This document shows, one piece after another, positions 5,168-6,684 of a stretch of DNA of 6,684 bases. The DNA is from Actinobacteria bacterium UBA4719 (GTDB taxonomy: Bacteria > Actinomycetota > Actinomycetes > Actinomycetales > Dermatophilaceae), in assembly GCA_002404345.1 (NCBI GenBank), contig DHJN01000154.1, positions 1 to 6,684 on the forward strand. Direction: 5' to 3'. Numbering within the stretch: position 1 is the stretch's first letter; every line of letters begins with the position of its first letter. Made by a program: the position numbers and the translations under genes. Below the pieces are notes generated by a model. It did not search any database, was not told where the DNA came from, and worked only from the letters and a program-made list of their open reading frames with translations.

Positions 5168-6289
5168 ATGCCTGCTGAGCGCACCCCCATCACGTACGCC
5201 GACGCCGGAGTCGACGTCGAGGCTGGCGACCGGGCCGTGGCCTTGATGAAGGCCTCGGTGAAACGAGCGCAGCGACCCGAGGTGCTGGGTGGTCTGGGTG
5301 GCTTCGCCGGCATGTTCGACGCGAGTCTGCTAGCCCGGATGACGCGTCCGGTCCTGGCAACCAGCACGGACGGCGTGGGTACCAAGGTCGCCATCGCCCA
5401 GGCCATGGACAAGCATGACACGATCGGGTTCGACCTGGTGGGCATGGTCGTGGACGACATCGTGGTCTGCGGCGCCGAGCCGTTGTTCATGACCGACTAC
5501 ATCGCCACCGGCAAGGTCGTGCCCGAGCGGATCGCAGCGATCGTGTCCGGTATCGCCGCCGGTTGCGTGAAGGCCGGCGTAGCCCTGATCGGCGGGGAGA
5601 CGGCCGAGCACCCCGGCCTGCTGGAGCCGGACGAGTACGACTGTGCGGGCGCCGCGACGGGGGTTGTGGAGCATGCCGACATCCTGGGTCCGCATCGTGT
5701 GCTGGCCGGGGACGTGGTGGTGGCTCTCGCCTCGTCGGGGCTTCACTCCAACGGTTATTCATTGGTGCGCAAGGTCTTTGCCTCAGTCGGATGGGCGCTG
5801 GACCGGCAGGTGGCAGAGTTCGGCCGGACCCTGGGTGAGGAGCTGCTTGAGCCGACTCGGGTCTATGCCCGAGACCTGCTCACCCTGACCCGTACGGGGG
5901 GCATCGACATTCATGCCCTGAGTCACGTCACCGGCGGTGGCCTGGCGGCGAACCTGGCCAGGGTGCTGCCACAGGGTGCCTTCGCCCGGGTCGACCGTTC
6001 GACCTGGACCCCGCCGGCAGTGTTCGAGGTCGTGTGCGAGCTCGGTCAGGTGCCGGTCGCCGACCTCGAGCGCACGCTCAACATGGGCATCGGTTTCGTG
6101 GCCGTCCTGCCGGAAGCTCAGGCGGATATGGCGATTGCCACCTTGAAGACCCTGGGCATCGACGCCTGGCTTCTCGGCCAGGTCAGCGACCTGGCCACGG
6201 CGCCGATACAGGATGGCGTCGAGGTGGTCCGGGGCGCCAAGGGCGTTGACGGCGGCTCTGTGCAGGTCGTGGGAACTCACCCGCGCTGA
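5168..6289 (+). CDS. purM: Phosphoribosylformylglycinamidine cyclo-ligase (AIR synthetase)
   Basis: This 373-aa cytoplasmic enzyme closes the imidazole ring, converting FGAM and ATP to AIR, step five of de novo purine synthesis. Family motifs appear in order: ITYADAGVD (8-16), STDGVGTK (66-73), VVDDIVVCGAEPLFMTDY (94-111), IGGETAEHPG (141-150), SSGLHSNGYSLVR (189-201), HVTGGGLAANLARVLP (253-268) and NMGIGF (305-310). Length is slightly above the usual 340-360 aa and no key motif is missing. The ATG lies 9 bp after the purF stop with only a weak GAG upstream, so translational coupling to purF is likely and the two form one transcript. The C-terminal end (GAKGVDGGSVQVVGTHPR) is a variable tail. 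Transcription runs towards the convergent DUF3073 gene. Confidence 0.97.
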   Translation: MPAERTPITYADAGVDVEAGDRAVALMKASVKRAQRPEVLGGLGGFAGMFDASLLARMTRPVLATSTDGVGTKVAIAQAMDKHDTIGFDLVGMVVDDIVVCGAEPLFMTDYIATGKVVPERIAAIVSGIAAGCVKAGVALIGGETAEHPGLLEPDEYDCAGAATGVVEHADILGPHRVLAGDVVVALASSGLHSNGYSLVRKVFASVGWALDRQVAEFGRTLGEELLEPTRVYARDLLTLTRTGGIDIHALSHVTGGGLAANLARVLPQGAFARVDRSTWTPPAVFEVVCELGQVPVADLERTLNMGIGFVAVLPEAQADMAIATLKTLGIDAWLLGQVSDLATAPIQDGVEVVRGAKGVDGGSVQVVGTHPR

Positions 6290-6327
6290 GGATCCGAGCA
6301 GGGGAGTAATCGGCGCAGGGTGGTCAT

Positions 6328-6363
6328 CGACGCGTCACTGGAGCGCGCGACGCGTCAGTGGAG
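6328..6363. repeat. Paired 16-bp direct repeats with 8-bp palindromes between convergent genes
   Basis: CGACGCGTCACTGGAG (6328-6343) and CGACGCGTCAGTGGAG (6348-6363) differ at one base and start exactly 20 bp apart. Each holds the perfect palindrome GACGCGTC (6329-6336 and 6349-6356). In RNA the two palindromes can pair as an 8-bp stem with a 12-nt loop, and CACTG/CAGTG (6336-6340 and 6356-6360) can form a rival stem. A bidirectional terminator for purM and the DUF3073 gene is the simplest role. A two-site protein target is the alternative. There is no T-run. Confidence 0.6.
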
Positions 6364-6407
6364 GTCGTGCCCTTTGGACGCCAACGGGGAGAGGTCAGAC
6401 CCTTCGG

Positions 6408-6620
6408 TCAACGCTCACCTGAGGCCGACTTGCCGTAGTTTTCGTAGCCATCGTCGTCGTCGGCTGGCTGGAAGGTGTCTGGGACACGCTTCGGCTTGCT
6501 GTCGAATGCCGACGGTCCATGCAGTTCTCGCTCAAGCGCACTCAAGTCTGTGTCCGGGCTGAAGTATTTCAGCTCACGGGCAACCTTGGTCTGCTTGGCT
6601 TTGGCCCGGCCGCGCCCCAT
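6408..6620 (-). CDS. DUF3073 family protein
   Basis: This 70-aa soluble protein has the start MGRGRAKAKQTKVARELKYF, then SPDTDLSALERELHG. That is the hallmark of the DUF3073 family, found in actinobacteria and commonly convergent with purM (Rv0810c in M. tuberculosis, from memory). The N-terminal half is strongly basic and could bind nucleic acid, while the C-terminal half is acidic and disordered-looking (ADDDDGYENYGK). No function is established. ATG 6620 is chosen because the family begins with MGRGRAK and a good Shine-Dalgarno precedes it. In-frame ATGs at 6674 and 6656 would add an unrelated extension. The gene is complete, and its 3' end is 118 bp from the purM stop. Confidence 0.9.
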   Translation of the reverse strand: MGRGRAKAKQTKVARELKYFSPDTDLSALERELHGPSAFDSKPKRVPDTFQPADDDDGYENYGKSASGER

Positions 6621-6628
6621 AGCGTCGA

Positions 6629-6635
6629 CCCCCTT
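6629..6635 (-). promoter_or_regulatory. Shine-Dalgarno of the DUF3073 gene
   Basis: Read on the minus strand, AAGGGGG lies 8 nt before the ATG at 6620. It is the clearest ribosome-binding site in the window and decides the start codon in favour of the family-typical N-terminus. Confidence 0.6.
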
Positions 6636-6665
6636 GCGCGTCTGCCGGGGCGGCATCGCTCGACC

Positions 6666-6684
6666 GGACCACACGAGGTGGTTC
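6666..6684. repeat. Inverted repeat at the right edge, upstream of the DUF3073 gene
   Basis: ACCAC (6668-6672) and GTGGT (6678-6682) are inverted around 5 nt. Two more base pairs, one of them G-T, extend the stem to the window end. It lies about 46 bp or more upstream of the DUF3073 start, so it could be an operator or a hairpin of the DUF3073 leader. The window edge prevents a firmer reading. Confidence 0.3.

Overview
The window is high-GC DNA from an actinobacterium (class Actinomycetes). Strong G/C preference at third codon positions, GTG starts and the gene order support this. The order is SCP-like protein, small two-helix membrane protein, purF, purM, then a convergent DUF3073 gene. From memory, it resembles the purF/purM neighbourhood of Mycobacterium tuberculosis (Rv0807 to Rv0810c) and other actinomycetes. 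I cannot name the genus. No tRNA, rRNA, CRISPR array, insertion sequence or phage gene is visible.

Left part (1-1010): the window opens with a short sterol-carrier-like gene (to 390), followed by a strong 11-bp hairpin (422-450) and a second inverted repeat (463-482). Next comes a gene for a single-pass membrane protein with a Pro/Thr/Ala-rich tail containing an in-frame 45-bp tandem repeat (518-994).

Middle (1011-3167): 16 bp downstream lies a 718-residue bifunctional membrane protein. It joins an extracytoplasmic NodB-type (CE4) polysaccharide deacetylase to a cytoplasmic processive family-2 glycosyltransferase. All five deacetylase motifs and all the main glycosyltransferase motifs are intact. 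With the small upstream protein it looks like a two-gene cassette for making, exporting and de-N-acetylating a surface aminosugar polymer, set inside an otherwise housekeeping locus.

Right part (3168-6684): a 74-residue two-helix membrane protein with a good promoter is followed by a 120-bp gap holding five perfect copies of a 10-bp repeat. Then come purF (3590-5158) and purM (5168-6289), separated by 9 bp and surely co-transcribed; they encode steps 1 and 5 of de novo purine synthesis. A convergent DUF3073 gene (6620-6408, minus) closes the window.

The most notable non-coding signals are around purF. One is the decameric repeat just upstream of its start. The other is a terminator-shaped hairpin with a T5 run inside its first 27 codons, written with codons atypical for this genome. 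Together they suggest uncharacterised control of purine synthesis, but this is inference from sequence only.
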